Source: an uncultured Burkholderiaceae bacterium (GTDB lineage: Bacteria > Pseudomonadota > Gammaproteobacteria > Burkholderiales > Burkholderiaceae_C). Taken from it: a stretch of 27,612 nt of DNA. Within the stretch, counting starts at the first letter, position 1. Every line of letters starts with the position of its first letter. Of this stretch, positions 25,260 through 27,612 are shown one piece after another. Location: contig CALIDR010000174.1 of the NCBI GenBank assembly GCA_938022295.1, forward strand, positions 1 to 27,612, in the 5' to 3' direction. The notes beneath the pieces are model-generated. The model was not told the origin of the DNA. It was given only the letters and a program-made list of their open reading frames with translations, and did not search any database. Made by a program: the position numbers and the translations under genes.

Positions 25260-26571
25260 ATGCGCCAGGCCCCGTTCGCCGTTTCGCTGTTCTGGCGCAC
25301 GTTCGCCCTCCTCGCGCTGCTGCTCGGCGTGGGCATCGGCGCGTGGGTGGCGACGCTGCGCGCGCTCGAGTTCGAGCCGCGCGCGGTGCAGGCCGCGCGC
25401 GAGATCGCGAGCCTGGTCAACCTCTCGCGCGCGGCACTGCAGTACAGCGACCCGATCAGCCGCGTGGCCGTCGTCAAGACGATGAGCGACACGGAGGCCA
25501 TCCGCGTGCTACCGCGCGAGCCGGGCGACACCTGGCAGCCGTTCGCGGTCGACAGCTTCACGCGCGAGGTCGGCAACGAGCTGCGCTCGCGGGTGGACCA
25601 GTACTCGATCCTCGCGCGCAGCGTCAACGGGCAGCCCGGGCTGTGGGTCGGCTTCATGATCGAGGAGGACCCGTACTGGCTGCACGCCGACGCCACCCGC
25701 GTGCAGCCGCTGCGCACCGGCACCTGGTTCGTGTGGATCGGCATCGCGCTGGTGGCCACCGTGCTCGGCTCGGCGATGATCGCGCGGCTGATCAACCGGC
25801 CGCTGCAGCAGCTGTCGTTCGCCGCCAGCCGCATCCGCGAGGGCGAGTACGAGTCGCGCCTGGACGAGGACACGCTGACGACCGAGATCCGCCAGGTCAA
25901 CATGGGCTTCAACCGCATGGCGAGCAAGCTCGCCCGCGTCGACGAGGAGCGCGCCGTGATGCTGGCCGGCATCAGCCACGACCTGCGCACGCCGCTGGCG
26001 CGGCTGCGTCTGGAGACCGAGATGAGCGTCGCCGACGAGGAGGCGCGGCGCAACATGGCCGGCGACATCGACCAGCTCGACGCCATCATCGACAAGTTCA
26101 TGGACTACGCGCGCCCGGGCGAGACCAAGCTCGAGCCGGTCGCGCTCGCCGCCCTCGTCGAGCGCGAGGCGCAGTCGCTGCGCGACCCGGCGTCGATCCG
26201 CGTCGATTCGCGGCTCGCGATCGACCTGATGGTGCAGGCCGACCCGACCGAGCTCGGCCGCGTGTTCGGCAACCTGTTCGAGAACGCGCGCCGCTACGCG
26301 CGCGACCCCGCCACCGACGTCGCCCTGGTCGAGGTCACGTACGTGCGCGAGGGGCCGTGGGTCGTCGTCACGGTGCGCGACCACGGGCCGGGCGTGCCGC
26401 CGGAGAAGCTGTCGCAGCTGACGACGCCGTTCTACCGCGGCGACCTCGCGCGCACCGCCGCCACCGGCGCCGGGCTCGGGCTGGCGATCGTCGAGAAGTC
26501 GATGCAGCGCATGGGCGGCACGCTCGAGATCGCCAACGCGATCGACGGCGGCCTGGTGGTGCGGCTGCGCT

Positions 26572-26585
<14 letters not shown>
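25260..26585 (+). CDS. envZ: EnvZ-like sensor histidine kinase
   Basis: A 441-residue membrane kinase. Membrane segments at about 12-33 and 155-177 enclose a periplasmic sensor of about 120 residues. A HAMP domain follows (NRPLQQLSFAASRIREGEYE), then the HisKA motif AGISHDLRTPLARLRLETEM with H240. The ATPase domain has the N box NLFENARRYARD, DHGPGVPPEKL and GAGLGLAIVEKSMQRMGGTL. It would phosphorylate the OmpR protein encoded just upstream. The gene's last 14 bases overlap the end of the converging FtsH gene. Domain layout and length match EnvZ. Confidence 0.93.

Positions 26586-27612
<1,027 letters not shown>

Overview
The window is very GC-rich (roughly 70% or more) chromosomal DNA, tightly packed and full of 4-base ATGA/GTGA gene overlaps. 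The gene set (RelA with a dead hydrolase domain, OmpR/EnvZ, FtsH, 3-hydroxybutyrate dehydrogenase, PedF-type cytochrome, AOR operon of the Aromatoleum type) points to a betaproteobacterium of the Burkholderiales/Rhodocyclales kind. That placement is an inference from gene content. Most long open frames here are GC-driven shadows and are left out.

Layout. (1) 1-5592, minus strand: part of a contractile phage-tail-like injection system (eCIS). It reads small winged-helix-like protein, tail sheath, tail tube, Cys-rich baseplate-like protein, Pro/Ala-rich protein, DUF4255 protein, then the start of an AAA+ ATPase that runs off the left edge. (2) 5715-6662, minus: a PspF-like sigma-54 activator without a sensor domain, with GAFTDA in place of GAFTGA. 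(3) 6812-11112, minus: a tungsten aldehyde oxidoreductase operon: Fe-S subunit (AorA), catalytic subunit (AorB), FAD/NAD subunit (AorC), a MoaD/ThiS-like protein and a 99-residue unknown. (4) 11268-12589, minus: a periplasmic binding protein and a PedF-type cytochrome c, both typical partners of PQQ alcohol dehydrogenases. (5) 12807-14897, plus: an AcoR-like sigma-54 activator, divergent from the cytochrome. (6) 15147-19388, plus: an operon I do not recognise as a described system: a PqqB-like protein lacking a motif histidine, an ExbB/TolQ-like channel, an ExbD-like anchored beta-sandwich protein, a small membrane protein, a lipoprotein, a MocA-like nucleotidyltransferase and a 58-residue unknown. 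(7) 19441-27612: housekeeping genes: tRNA-Val, relA, an alpha/beta hydrolase, a 3-hydroxybutyrate dehydrogenase, a SIMPL protein, an OmpR/EnvZ pair and the C-terminal part of an FtsH-type protease.

How it may work together. Regions 3-5 look like a route alcohol -> aldehyde -> acid. PedF would take electrons from a periplasmic PQQ dehydrogenase (not in this window), and AOR would oxidise the aldehyde in the cytoplasm with NAD+. Sigma-54 -24/-12 promoters lie before the cytochrome operon (a perfect consensus), before the PqqB-like operon and, less surely, before the eCIS operon. Each lies beside an enhancer-binding protein gene. The two CTAG-containing symmetrical sites I noticed lie before the AOR operon and before the PspF-like regulator. 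The PqqB-like/ExbBD-like operon, probably co-regulated with the cytochrome, is the best candidate for an undescribed system.
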